This document shows, piece after piece, positions 45,132-56,921 of a stretch of DNA of 64,000 nucleotides. Each line of letters starts with the position of its first letter. Position 1 is the first letter of the stretch. The stretch spans positions 496,001 through 560,000 of the forward strand of contig QYRS01000010.1 in the NCBI GenBank assembly GCA_006503535.1, written 5' to 3'. The DNA is from Arthrinium phaeospermum. Its lineage: Eukaryota; Ascomycota; Sordariomycetes; Amphisphaeriales; Apiosporaceae. The translations under genes and the position numbers were made by a program. The notes beneath the pieces are model-generated. The model saw nothing but the letters and a program-made list of their open reading frames with translations. It ran no database searches and had not been told where the DNA came from.

Positions 45132-46252
45132 TCATAGCTTGGCCTTGGAAGTCAGGCTTAGTTTAGATTTCAGAGTTTCCTCCGCTTCTTTCTCGATGCG
45201 CTTGACCAGTACGTCGCACGTGGGGATGTCGTGGATAAGCCCAATGACCTGGCCAGCTGTCCAGACCTGTGTTCGTTGTTATGTTAGTGGAATGTTTTCT
45301 TATGGGGGGACATTCTAGTCCAGGCAGAACTTACGCCGTACTCGGGATCGCCGTTGATGAAGACCTCGCGGCCGCGCTTGCCGCTCATCAGCGGCGCCAT
45401 AGGCTCGAAAGTAGTGCCGTCCGCGGCGGCCTCGACCTTGATAGCTTCCTCTGTCACCTTGTTGCGGTACAGACGCGTTGTGTTGGTCCATTTGCGCATG
45501 ACCAAGGACGTGTCTGTCTCCTGGGCCTTGCAGATGGTCTCCTTGATGTTCTGGTGGATGGGCGACTCGACGGTGCACATGAAGCGTGTGCCCATGTTGA
45601 TGCCCTCGGCACCCAGGCACAGCGCCGCGGCCAAGCCCTGGCCGTCAGCGAAGCCACCCGACGCGATGAAGGGAACCTTGAGCGACTGCCGGGCGCGGTT
45701 CAGCAGGATGAAGTTTGTGATGTCAGACTCTCCCACGTGACTAAACCCAACCATTAGTTTTGATATACTCAGGTACAGATGAGAAGGGACGACTCACCCA
45801 GCACACTCAAAGCCGTCTATCGACAGGAAATCAACGCCAAGCTTAATAGCGCTCTGCGCATGTCGGATGGTGGTGCACTTGTGCAGGATGATGATGCCGG
45901 AGGCCTTGAGCTTCTTGATCACGGGTCCCGGGCTGTTACCCGCGGTCTCGACGACCTTGATGCCCTCGTCGATGACGACCTGGGCGTAGGCGCCGTAGTC
46001 GGGCGGGTTGAGAGCGGGCAGCAGAGTGATGTTTACGCCAAATGGGTGGTCCTTCTTAGTCATGGCCCGGCACCGGCGAATCTCCTTGCGCAGGTCCTCG
46101 GGCGTCGGCTGTGTCAGAGCCGTCAGGATACCCAGGCCGCCGGCGTTGGACACGGCCGACGCCAGCTCCGCGATTCCCACGTGCTGCATGCCGCCCTGAA
46201 CGACGGGGATCTTGATGCCCAGACGGCGCGTCAACTCTGTGTCGAAAGGCAT
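45132..46252 (-). CDS. Nitronate monooxygenase (2-nitropropane dioxygenase family)
   Basis: Exons 46252-45798, 45740-45335 and 45266-45132 give 331 aa. FMN-dependent enzymes of this family oxidise alkyl nitronates such as propionate 3-nitronate to aldehydes, detoxifying them. Seen: RRLGIKIPVVQGGMQHVGIA at the N-terminus, AVSNAGGLGILTA, the phosphate-binding FIASGGFADGQGLAAALCLG, and GAEGINMGTRFMCTVESPIH. HVGESDITNF spans the expected catalytic-His region after the first intron. The start at 46252 (MPFDTELTRRLG) is preferred over an ATG four codons earlier because homologues begin this way. Confidence 0.9.
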
Positions 46253-49200
46253 GATAGCAGACAATGGATGGTTTTGCTTCTTTCAGATGCTAAATCAAAC
46301 GCGGCGGCTGCGGCGGATGTGGGGGCTTCGAGAGTTTACGTTCAGTGACCAAAAGAAAAATAGATGAAATGGAAAAACGCTGGACAGGAAGTAGGTGTAT
46401 AGTGGAGAGAATGTAATGAAGGGTCTCTATGATCTAAAAAGTGTCTCTATTAGTTGTCATGAGAAGGAGTCGTACCCGCATTCTTCAAAGAAGCGTGCTC
46501 AACTGACCTCGTGAGATGCCGAGGTACCCCACAACTCGGCTCCTAGCCAAACCCCTGAAACTCGGCGTGGTCAAAGTGGCTGGGGTGGCATTTCTCGAAC
46601 CCACCGAGCCACATGCTTACTTGTATGTGAGGCTTTGACGTATTCTAGGTAGGTACACAAGCGCTCCTCAAGGGGACTCTGCACGTTTTGCTTCCTTTGA
46701 AGACTTCAATTGTTAATCATTCATTTAACCTTCAATTCTTCGTGGTGAGTGAACATGAACCGGATCGCCAAGCAGGCATACCCCAGTCATTTTCACAGGC
46801 CAAAAAAGCACCGCTAGAAAGAAAGGAAACACGGGTATCACCAGCGGCCAAAACGGGCTGACTCGTATCGCAGCGATGGCGTGCCGGACGCTGAGCGGCG
46901 GGAGGCTCCTCGTTTTCCGTTTTCCGTCGTCATGCCTACCCGTGCCACCGTATGCCGTGCGACGCCTCCTCCAAGGAGCAACTTGTACCATGTCAACCAC
47001 CTGCTGGTTTTACATGACACCACTTTCGGGCTCATCCCCCCAACACTACGCGTCAGTCTCTTCTTCTGTGTCGTGTTGTGCCGGGTCAGCTTCGCCTAAT
47101 AGCCAATTTCAACTCGACGATCGACGGACCGGGAGGACTTCACGGCGAGGCCTGGCGAAATCCCTCCCGAACTTGCAACCATATTCATCATATATCCGTT
47201 ATGGAGTACGGGAGGCCGGTGCATGCGGATTGCCCCGTGGTATGGACGGGAATGATTGATTTTTCCCCCCTTCCTTTCTTTCTGTCTATCCTTTTCTCTC
47301 GTTTGGGAGGCTTGATCCTTTTGGGAAAGAAAACATTGCAATGGCGTCTGTAGGGCCCCTCCCGTCTGCCGTAGGCGGATTTCCCGTCAAACATGACACC
47401 AAACGCGAAAGGGTTGCTAACCTACAGATCGCATATGGAAACAAGATTTGCTGCCTTGAAGAATGAAATCTAAGTGGCCGATTGACAAACTTGCCGGCTG
47501 CTGCCTGCCTAAACGTCCTTCCGCCAGGACTTTGCAGTCATGAAGCGCCGACAACTCACTGTATATTTACGTGTCAAGGTTGCGTCGCTAATAACCAAGG
47601 TTTTGTTGTCAACAACGATATGCGCAAGCGTGTTTGTTGACGGGTCAAAACCGACCACTTCGTCACTGTTCTCCTATTACGATGGTCCAAAGAACAACCT
47701 GGGCAGAAAATAACTTCATCAAAGTCCGACTCCGCTCGGCAAGAGGCAGTCGGCTTGTCCGACCGAGTGATTGCTAATACCTGTCACAGTTCCCATGTGC
47801 TTCTTGCCAGTCGGAGCGGCATCCACTCCCCCATCACCTCTCGACTTCGTGCATTTTTACGGAGGGAGTTGAATTTGTGGTTCGTGGTTCGTGCTTAGTT
47901 TCGCCTCCTGTGCATACGCGCGAGCTTATGCATCTGCTTGAAGTCCACAGGTATGGCAAAATGGGATGTACATAGGTAGCACCGGTCTAGGAGTTTTTTT
48001 TTTCTGCCCCCTTTCTCCTCAGTCGTGAAGTCGCACTGACATGGCCGAGGACCCGTGCTGTCGGATCCGCGGTGAAGGCTCGTAAGCTGTGGCCCGCAGA
48101 AGTCAAGCTGGCCTACCTTTTCATGTGAAATGTTCATCCTCGCTACCTGTCCAATTGCATTTGATGGCCGGCATCCTAGCTACCTACATACATGTGTCAA
48201 AAGAGTTGACAATTTTAGTCACTTGGGTATCATTCCGACTGGATCAATCTACAACTGACAGCTAGGGAAGTACATAAGTAGCGCGAGTATGCGGGGTCGC
48301 CAGGGACAAGCTAAGTGCCCCGCAGTTGACAAGTGAAATCAAATGCTGCTTCTGATGCTGCCTCCCAAGCACCAAGTGCCACCCGCCTACTGTACATAAC
48401 GCAGCAGGTAGGTAGGGTAATCGCTTGCATGTCAAACTTCAAATTTTATATCAATTCCGATATGATGGGGATGCCAACGAGGCCGCGGGCTGTTTCGCAT
48501 ATATTGATCCACGCTTCCATCGATTCTGAATATCAAAATCATATCATCAATTGATGACGACACTAGAAAAACACATCGGCTACTTGCCATGCTACGTGGA
48601 TCCATGCATTAACCAGACAGGTCGGTAGTTACTTTGGGCAGGTCTGTACAGTAGCTCGCTGTACGGCGCAGTCCACAGAATGAGCAGGAGAATGACGACA
48701 ACAACTTATGTTGAGTCTGACTCAACGGACAACACTGGTGTTGCTGCTGCTGCTGCCCAATCTATATTTTCTCACCTACGGCTGCTTCTTCAACAGTGAC
48801 ACCCACCAACTAAGCAGCGACATGAATAGTCAGTGCCGTCAGTCCAGCGTGGAGGGACCCTTGCCCGCTGCCCGGTCAAGACGCCTGAGCACGAGCCCAA
48901 GGCATCCATCTATCTCACTCACCCTTCGAGACCTCCTTCTTGATGCAGACACCCTAGTCACGGCAACACGCCGTGCCTGGAATGAGTAAGTAGGTACTTG
49001 ACTGCTTGCTTGCTTGCTTGCTAGGGGGGCTGTTGCTGGGCCTAGGCCGCCTACCATCAAGTCCCATCAGCCGTGATGTACTTTATTTGGTTTTCACCCA
49101 TGGCTAGCAGCTTGACTTTGATTCTGATCCGTTCGTTTGCGAAAAGCAAACATGTGGGAGGAATGACCGCCAACAGACGCGATCGATCCCCTTACAGACA

Positions 49201-50346
49201 GATACACCAAAGCCGGGACATTTACTTAGGGGTGCAAGTTTCGGCATCTTGCTGCCTTGCTTAGATGCCCACGTGCTACTTTACCAGCCGAAGCTGCTAT
49301 GAGGTACCGTTTGGCATTGGGTCTGATCGATGCGCGACAATCACCTGTTGCAACGCGACGCAACGCCAATAAGCGACGAGGGGAAAGCAAAGCCATTGGG
49401 CAGCAAGAGCCTCTTCTCCGATGAGCTTGTTCGTCGGTAGCGACAGCCGCAGAGGATGTGCAGTGCTACCCTAGCTACCTTAGGGAAAATTGTCCGGTCT
49501 GTGCTTGGGTGACGACGGTTAGGGGCATCTTGATAGATGCTGTGCGCCTCTTGGTCGCTATCTGCTTCCTCCCGTCCAGACCACAGCGCACACAGCACAG
49601 CAAAGGCGCCTGGCTGACTGGGCGAGTCTGGGTGTCTCTCCATATGTTCTTTTCTCTTGGAGATTTTCCTGCTTCCTTCTAATGATGCCAAGTGGCTACT
49701 CGGCATGAGTGGGACGAGAGCTCGACGACTCGATGTCTGCCCGTTCGTCTGGCTGCCCGTCTGCCCGTCGGTCCTGTCTACCCTGCAAACAAACGTAGGT
49801 ACCAAGACGCCGTTACTTAGCAGGCAAAAGTACCTGGCAATCTTGATCCCTTCCCTTCCTTCGGACTCAAACACGCCCCCTTGAATTTATGAAAAAAAAG
49901 CAAATTGTCTACAAAGTAAGTAGCCAAATCAGTGCTTGTCCAAAAAAGGAACTGCCAGTCTTGTTCTCTTCAGAATGCTAGAAATAGAACCATCTTCCCT
50001 CGTCGAAAGATGCACTCTGCCGTCATTTGTATAACGCGGTTTACTTCCGTCACTGCCGCCTGCAACATCGTGCAAACACCATCCGCGACCCTTCTATACC
50101 CGACCCGTCACTTCAAACCATTGCGACTGTTGTTGATTGATACTGTGCTCCTGGCCGGTCAGCTCGAATCGAACCTCTTGGGCATATAAATGCCTCCCGT
50201 CTTCTGTGCCTGAACTCGTCTTCATCGCTACCATCCGTTCCTGATATTCTCTTCATACTGAACCCACACGGCCACCTTTGCAGGCTAAGCAAAAGACGTT
50301 CTTACTACTTGAGTTTCTATATTCGTCAACCCTCTCACTAGACGAC
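46253..50346. other. Gene-poor 4.1 kb region
   Basis: Contains the promoter of the nitronate monooxygenase on the left and that of the dsRNA-binding-type gene on the right. Several open frames of 60-180 codons (the longest on the minus strand, 49341-49874) have no domains and odd composition. A (GCTT)n microsatellite lies at 49004-49022. Long regulatory DNA or a noncoding transcript is possible. Confidence 0.5.
49004..49022. repeat. GCTT tetranucleotide microsatellite
   Basis: About 4.75 perfect copies of GCTT. Confidence 0.85.
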
Positions 50347-50809
50347 ATGCCGTCTTCTTCTTCCTCTTCCTCACACCACCATCACCACCACCATAGCCAT
50401 CAAACTACCTCTTCCCCATGGCAACAGAAACTTGAAGGTCAGTACTGGCTGGTTCGCCTACCACTTTGGAATCCATCACTGATACATCTTAGACGTGTGT
50501 CGTGAGTACGAGTACACAGCACCGGACTATCAGCTCGTGTCTGATAGGAGAGGTTAGTTGAGGAAACCCGCCAGGGTCCATCCCTCCAGTGCTACTACCA
50601 GAGCGCTTTGCAGCATTGTGTCATACTGATGGACGGATGAGCCAGGTGGTCGCACAGCTTGGTCGAGTGTTGTCAACGTCTTCAATACGACGATTCAAGC
50701 TCGCTACTGGTACGATGGCAAGAATCTCAACAACGCCCGAGAAGACGCAGCCGAGGCAGCTCTTGCCTTCCTGCAAACAAAGATCAACAACTACAACCCA
50801 GGATACTAG
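50347..50809 (+). CDS. Small dsRNA-binding-motif-like protein with poly-Ser/His head
   Basis: Exons 50347-50437, 50493-50552 and 50646-50809 give 104 aa. After a run of seven Ser and seven His the protein has one dsRBD-like module: SPWQQKLEDVCREYEYTAPD, YQLVSDRRGGRTAWSSVVNV, QARYWYDGKNLNNAREDAAE, AALAFLQTKI. This is the alpha-beta-beta-beta-alpha order of dsRNA-binding domains with the C-terminal NAREDAAEAAL helix. Small one-domain proteins of this kind are common in ascomycetes and mostly uncharacterised. The gene stands alone in about 8 kb of otherwise empty DNA. Confidence 0.8.
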
Positions 50810-53800
50810 CTCGGTGTCTTGTCTCTCTGGTGGGATTTGATGCTATGAAAGCTGACAGACTTCGCCTTCGACCATTCCCTTTTCTTTGACATTTTGCCTT
50901 AGTTGGCTCTATTTTCTCCTTTTCATTTTGTTTGTTGGGGGTTTCCTACGTTTCCATTTGTATACACTAGATCGGGAACTGGATGGGCGTACTTGGAAAA
51001 GCCTCACGGCATCAGGGCGAACAGTACTTGAAGATTGATATTGGCGGGGTTGCACCACGTACGAATTTCCTGGTTGATTTCACTATCATGGCATTCCACC
51101 GCAGCTTCATGTTTCTTCTGGATTTAACCCTCGACTTCCTCCCTTTCTTCAGCTTGGTCTAGTTGCCTGGTACCAAGAGTCAACGGTGGGGTAGGCTACA
51201 AGGATATTTGACCAGGGGCATGGGCTTCGGTGTTACTGAAGCTGTGAGGAGCGAGCTCTTCATCCTCGTTAACGCGGATGGAATGCGTTTTGGATGGAAG
51301 ACCTGCCACCTGACGTGTAACGGGAGCTCATGTTCCAGAACGTTTCTGGAATCCTTCTGTTGCCCGGGGGTATCGGCTGGTCCTTCGTTGGCCATTTTCC
51401 TATCTTTTCGTCTTACAGGTTGAAACGACTGCAGGGAGGATTGCCAGCAGGTTCAACAGCCCCAGCAGACTCCGACACGCTCAGCTCTGGTAGAACCGGG
51501 CAACAGACGCGGGTGTCAACAGGACCCAGACACAGATACAGATACAGGCAATAGCCATGCCAATGCATGGTGATAGGTCACTACTTGCTGGGGGGATTTA
51601 GGGGCGTTTGGGCAATGTCACTTTCAATTCGGGGTGGCTAGGACACCGGAGGGAAAAGCACTTTTGAGACTGGGCGATATTGGGAAAAGGATGCAATCTA
51701 TGTTGTGTCGGAAAAGGAAACGTTGAGGCGAGACTGGTGATTGATGGCTTATGCTGCTGTGGACTTTGTGGTGTTGGCTTTCTCTTTGCTTTTGATTATT
51801 TCTTCTCGTGGATCCCCCACGCAAATGTCCCGATATACCCCTTCCCTACTCGTGGTATTTACTCCGATGGTACTGCTGGTGATATAAATCTTGATGGTTG
51901 TATCATAGTTCTATGCAATTCCGCACATTGTTTTTGGACAATCTTCGAATGTGTCTCGCCGTGGTCGGCGCTTGAGTCTCTTTGGCAGCATATGATGTAT
52001 GGGGTTTCTTCTGTCGGATTCCGGAATGAGGAGGAGGTTGAGACTGACCACCCCCTTGTCTTACTAATTCTCAGGTTAACAGGGGAGGGCCCGGGCCAGG
52101 GAATAGAGGATCCCCGTGACCGGTGAAGGTGAATTCTTTATGCAGGTTTGCGCTTATCTGGTTTCGGGGCAAGGTGAGAGAGAGCCAGTGATTACATTCC
52201 GATTCATCATATGGAAATCAACGGTCACGAGTGGACCGGAACCCCCTCGCTGGAACGCTGCCGTCCGTTTTATCAGCTACCGACAACGCGTTTGCTGATG
52301 AAAATGTGATATCTCATCTTTTTTTCCGCAATCACCAGAACCCCACGGCCACGGGATTGATATTAGATTTATTTACCTACGTTCTTCTCGTGTTACCCAG
52401 ATGATTATCTAATAAATGTAGCAGTACACAAGTTTCGAGTGGGGGGCCGGCGCAGGCGAAATGATAAATCGCGGGAGGAAATGCAAGAGGAAAAGGAAAA
52501 GAGGGGAGCGTAGCAGCGGAGAAAGGTCTGATGTGCATCAAGCATCCGCTCATTCGAAAAGGAAGCACACATTTTTGCTACTGTTCTGGAAGCCGGTGTG
52601 GAGGAGCCTCATTGAAGCAGGCCTTTTGCTTTTTTAGGAAGTCGCCCGTTGCGTTGAGAGAGTGTTCAGAAGTCACGTATTTTTCTTTCTTTCTGTTTTT
52701 GAGTCGCCTTGGCAGCGTGATATGTGTATGGATGAACCCTTTCCCACACAGCATGTGGCTGATGTTGATATGAGATCGACTTGACGTCTCATTTTCGTCT
52801 TCCCCTTTCGCCAAACCCCCACTCCATATCATGATTCCTCATCGTCGCAAACGGCCACAGGCTTGTTGAACTTTCAGCTCACATGGTCTTTTCCCTCTCT
52901 CAATTGATAAGTGAGAAACAAGCGGAAGCTGTTATCAGTCGAGTCTTGCGTTCAGCAAATGGGAGGCGTGAACGACAGACCGTGAGATACTTGATTCACA
53001 TCCCATGTCTCTCTCTCCTGTGTTTGATTACGGGTGTATGGCCAACCTACCTCCGCATTCCAAGTTTTGGCACAGTCCAAAAGTAGACAGACCCCCAATC
53101 GCGTGCGCGAGGTCATTCGGGCGCCATGAATGCAAGCACGTTCCATCATCTTTCTTCAGGTGGCTTGCTCGGTGGCTTCGCCGGGTGGGAGAGCCGGCCT
53201 ACCACCTACCAGCCTGCCCAAGCCCCTCATGCAGGAAAGCACACCACGAGCGCTGTCAGACGTCGTGGCCCCAACAGTGGCGTCTTGTGTCACCTACCCA
53301 CCTCGAAGGGAAAGCGTAGTAGTACCTACAAGCTCTTTGCAAGTTCAGAAACCTTCAACAACAGACATTGAAGTACTGACTTATCCATCCAGCCGTTATG
53401 TGTTAAGATGGAAAAGAAAATAATGAGCCAACGTCCGCCAATGGATTCTCCTCTGTCGCTCCGAGCGAGACTGTTCTTGCCAGAAGGAAACAAAGTTGGC
53501 TGAGTACGTAAATATAAGACAGAGTCGGTGAGCGAAAGTCGTCGCTTTTCAAACGGAACAGAAACATAGAAAAAGAACCAATGGTAAGCAACAACAGCAG
53601 GAACAGGAAAGAAGCAAACTTACTGCGACAAGTTTGGCGAGCAGCGCTTCTTCTTCCAGCCGCCAAGCCACACCTGATTGGACCCAACGCGCACTGGCGC
53701 ATCCGCCATGGCTGAAGAGGTACTTGGGGGTACTGTAGTAGTATGTACGGATATCAGACTGGCGGCTAGGAGATGGAGGGGGGCTAGCTATCAGATTTTG

Positions 53801-54743
53801 GCATATCTGCGACATCCGACATATTACCCTATGAGAGAACTGCCGAGACGGGACAGACGGGGCAGGGCAAGGCAAGGCAAGGCAGGGCAGCATTACAGAA
53901 AGGGTACATATGCATGTCTGAAAGCTGGCTGGGTCGGGTGGTTGGCGCTTGATCGGCGAAGGCTAAGGCAAGCTGTGAGTAGCGTAGAGCTACCTATTCA
54001 GGAAATCCGGCTACACTACATATAGATAGTCGTCCGCTGTCACATCTGGAGTTGAATAAAAAAGCAAGTAGCAAAGCCAGCCGGGCTTGTCCATGTGGTC
54101 TTAAAGCCTGTCTAGAGGCAATTTGAGCAATGTCATGTGTTCTGTTTTATGACGCGTTGATGCCTTGCTAATACGACTCTTCAAAAAGGGTGGTGAACGA
54201 GCCGGGATGGCCACGCCGTTCTAACGGCTGTAGAAGTGGCAGCTGCTCGTGTGTTCAAACTACACTCGAAGCTAGACCAGGGTGTTTGCTTCTTTTGGGA
54301 GGGTTTCTCTGGCCACGGAATTACTCACGCGAGACCCCAGCGACGATCTGACCCAAAGACCCGGCCACATCCGAACACCGACGCGGCTTTTGGTTCACAC
54401 CGAAACAAAGTGATCTGCCACTCAACGCGGTTGTCTCAGGTAGGCGGTAAGGCCTTACCCATGTGCTTTCTAGTACCGTTATGTAGACGGTAACCGGAGG
54501 CTCGGCCTGTTTCAAGATAAGAAGCGTGTCACTTATCAGTCGTAACGCAAGTATAGAATTTTCCGAGATAAACCTTCATTAAGTAGTAGCTCGTCAAAAG
54601 GGGTATCGCATTGCAAGGGCATCACAAGGTAAGAGATATTCTGCTTGAGAAATATACCATCAAACAGCCAGGGAACGTGAATGAGTGCCCCCGGCGTCAT
54701 GAATACACTCCCACCCATATCATCGTGGAGCAGAATGAATGGC
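50810..54743. other. Gene-poor 3.9 kb region
   Basis: No gene recognised. Open frames above 100 codons (for example 51680-52126, 53005-53319 and 53678-54025, plus strand) have no domains. Low-complexity tracts include a six-copy GGCAA/GGCAG repeat at 53861-53890. The right end is the 3' flank of PRS1. Confidence 0.5.
53861..53890. repeat. GGCA(A/G) pentanucleotide repeat, six copies
   Basis: Six consecutive pentamers GGCAG, GGCAA x3, GGCAG x2. Confidence 0.85.
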
Positions 54744-56198
54744 TCAGTCATGTTGGAATAGCCTAGACAGCGACTCGCCGTAATGGATTCTTCGTATGGC
54801 CTCCGCAAATATGGGCGCTATGTCCAGAATCTCAAGCTTCGGGCACATTGCACTGTGTTGCTCCTGGGGGACCGAGTTGGTGACAACAATCTTGTCAATT
54901 GCGGAAGCGTTGATGCGTGCCAGGGCGTCGCCGCTGAATATGCCGTGGGTCAAGAGGGCGTAGATAGCGGTCGCGCCTTCGCGATGCAACAGCTTGGCGG
55001 CGCGAGTGATCGTGTTTGCGGTATCGGCCAGATCATCGACGAGAATACAGACTCGGTTCTGGACTGACCCTACAAGCATCATCGAGGCGTTCTGGCGGTC
55101 TGTTATGTTGATCGGCCGTCTCTCCTAATAAGATGGATTAGACTCGGTTGGAAATCTCACCACTCCTCACCAGCCTACCTTGTGGATGAGAGCGAAGTCC
55201 ATTCCGAGGGAATCGGCAATGGCTGTCGCGCGTTTCGCACCTCCTGCATCGGGACTGACGATGACAGCCTCCTTGTAGTCGGGAATGTGCTGCTTAATGT
55301 AGCTTTTCAATAGCGGGCGGCCGTATAGGTTGTCCATGGGTATGTCGAAGAAGCCTTGGTACTGGGCATCGTGCAGATCAAGTGCAACCACACTGTATTG
55401 ATATTAGCATGCCTGCATAGCGGGATGGCCAGTTGGTAGACTTGGTGTACATACTGGTCAGCTCCGGCACACGTCAGCAGGTCAGCGATCAGGGTGCCGG
55501 CCTGTGCCACCCATCGTTTATACCCAGGCTTTGCCTCGACAGCCTCGACAGCTTTCGGGTCCACGTTAACGTCGTAGTCGTGGGTGGTAAAACTGTTTGC
55601 CTGGGACAAGGAACCGGAATGACTCCGACCGGTGGTTCCATTCTGCTCGTGATGCGAAAGGCGGACCTTGTTGAGAGCCTTGCTCAAGTCGACCCCATTG
55701 CTCAAGGCGTCACTCTGGGCAGCCCCGTGACCCGGAGTGGGTGGCACGCTTTCGAACGTGTACTTGTTGTCGGACGTTGGTTTACTTAGAGGAGCGCCTT
55801 GCTTGCGGTAGGCTAGGTCGGGCTGGCGCGAGTAAGGGAAGAGTGGAGTCACGGCCGTTACTCGTTTGGCGGAGCCGGTCTTGCAAGCTGATATCACTGG
55901 CGATGCATGCTCATTAGCCTGGGAGGTAGACGCGAGGGGCGGGGGGCGGTGGCAGCGGGAGCACGAATGTATACTCACTGATGCATAGCTCCATCAGGTT
56001 GTCGTTCACTTCGCCGCCTCCGGTCTGGATGATGAAGACATCTTTGCCTCGGACAGAATCCTTAATTTCGCATCTACTCTCGCCGCCCGAGAACTTGCTC
56101 AAGACGCGGTCGCCGGGAGCTATGCCAAGCATGTTGCAAACATTCTCGGTCATGTGTGGGTGCGAGTTGCCCGACAGAATCACTATATTCCTAACCAT
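54744..56198 (-). CDS. PRS1: Ribose-phosphate pyrophosphokinase with Prs1-type insertion
   Basis: Exons 56198-55979, 55896-55455, 55392-55179 and 55124-54744 give 418 aa. The enzyme makes PRPP from ribose 5-phosphate and ATP for purine, pyrimidine, His and Trp synthesis. Seen: [97 protein letters not shown] and the PRPP-binding loop [19 protein letters not shown]. About 95 extra residues, Ser/His-rich, lie between GAPL and [13 protein letters not shown] nonhomologous insertion at this place is known from yeast Prs1 and links that subunit to cell-wall signalling. It is divergently transcribed from FPG. Confidence 0.92.
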
Positions 56199-56921
56199 GT
56201 TGACTCTCTACCCGGACGGTTGGCAGCTGCTCAACTGCAAGCTGTGTGGCTTGCCGCAATGGGTGGATAATGCGTCAGGGGATGCGAGGTGGGTTTTCCG
56301 TCAAATGATTGGGCCTGACGGTATTTGTATACAAGAGTTGTTCATCCCAGACTGTTGATGATGAAGGGGAAAAGTTGCAATCCAGTCATCGTATGACGGG
56401 GGGCACGGCACAGTAGCACCACATGCAAAGTTCAGGGTTGCGTCAAAAAAGTTTATCAGCGCCTGAGGGAACATGGGGGGGAAGCTGCGATAAAGAAAAA
56501 CGTCCCAATCAATTCGCGGGGTCACAAGGGACCTGGCTACGACTTCCCTTGGGTTACAATACCCAACGCCCCGACACTGTTTGGTTGGGAGGAGCTTGGG
56601 CCTTTCGATTGAGTTGATCGTTGCGCTAAGATGAGGCTAAGGGGTTATGTACAATTGAGGGCACAGTGCCTAAATGTGGATCAATGTTTGCGACATACTG
56701 TACGGGTAACTCGAAGTCGATGATGTGACGAAGGGCGCGCGGGATCGACAACAAGGCTACCAGGTGCCAGGCATCAGGGGCGCCATCATCCATTGACGAG
56801 CAAACAAGCGCGTGCCTGAGGCGCCTTCAAGTGTACAACAGATAACGGACATTTGCCCATCTCCATCCAACGTTTGAAGCCATCAAGTGAATCTACTTAG
56901 TGCCCGTACTACTAATCAACG
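56199..56921. promoter_or_regulatory. Shared divergent promoter, PRS1/FPG
   Basis: 723 bp between two outward-facing start codons, with no other gene seen, so both promoters must lie here. Confidence 0.5.

Noticed and set aside
49341..49874. 177-codon minus-strand open frame
   Set aside because: Low-complexity, no domain, no start or splice context; treated as noncoding.
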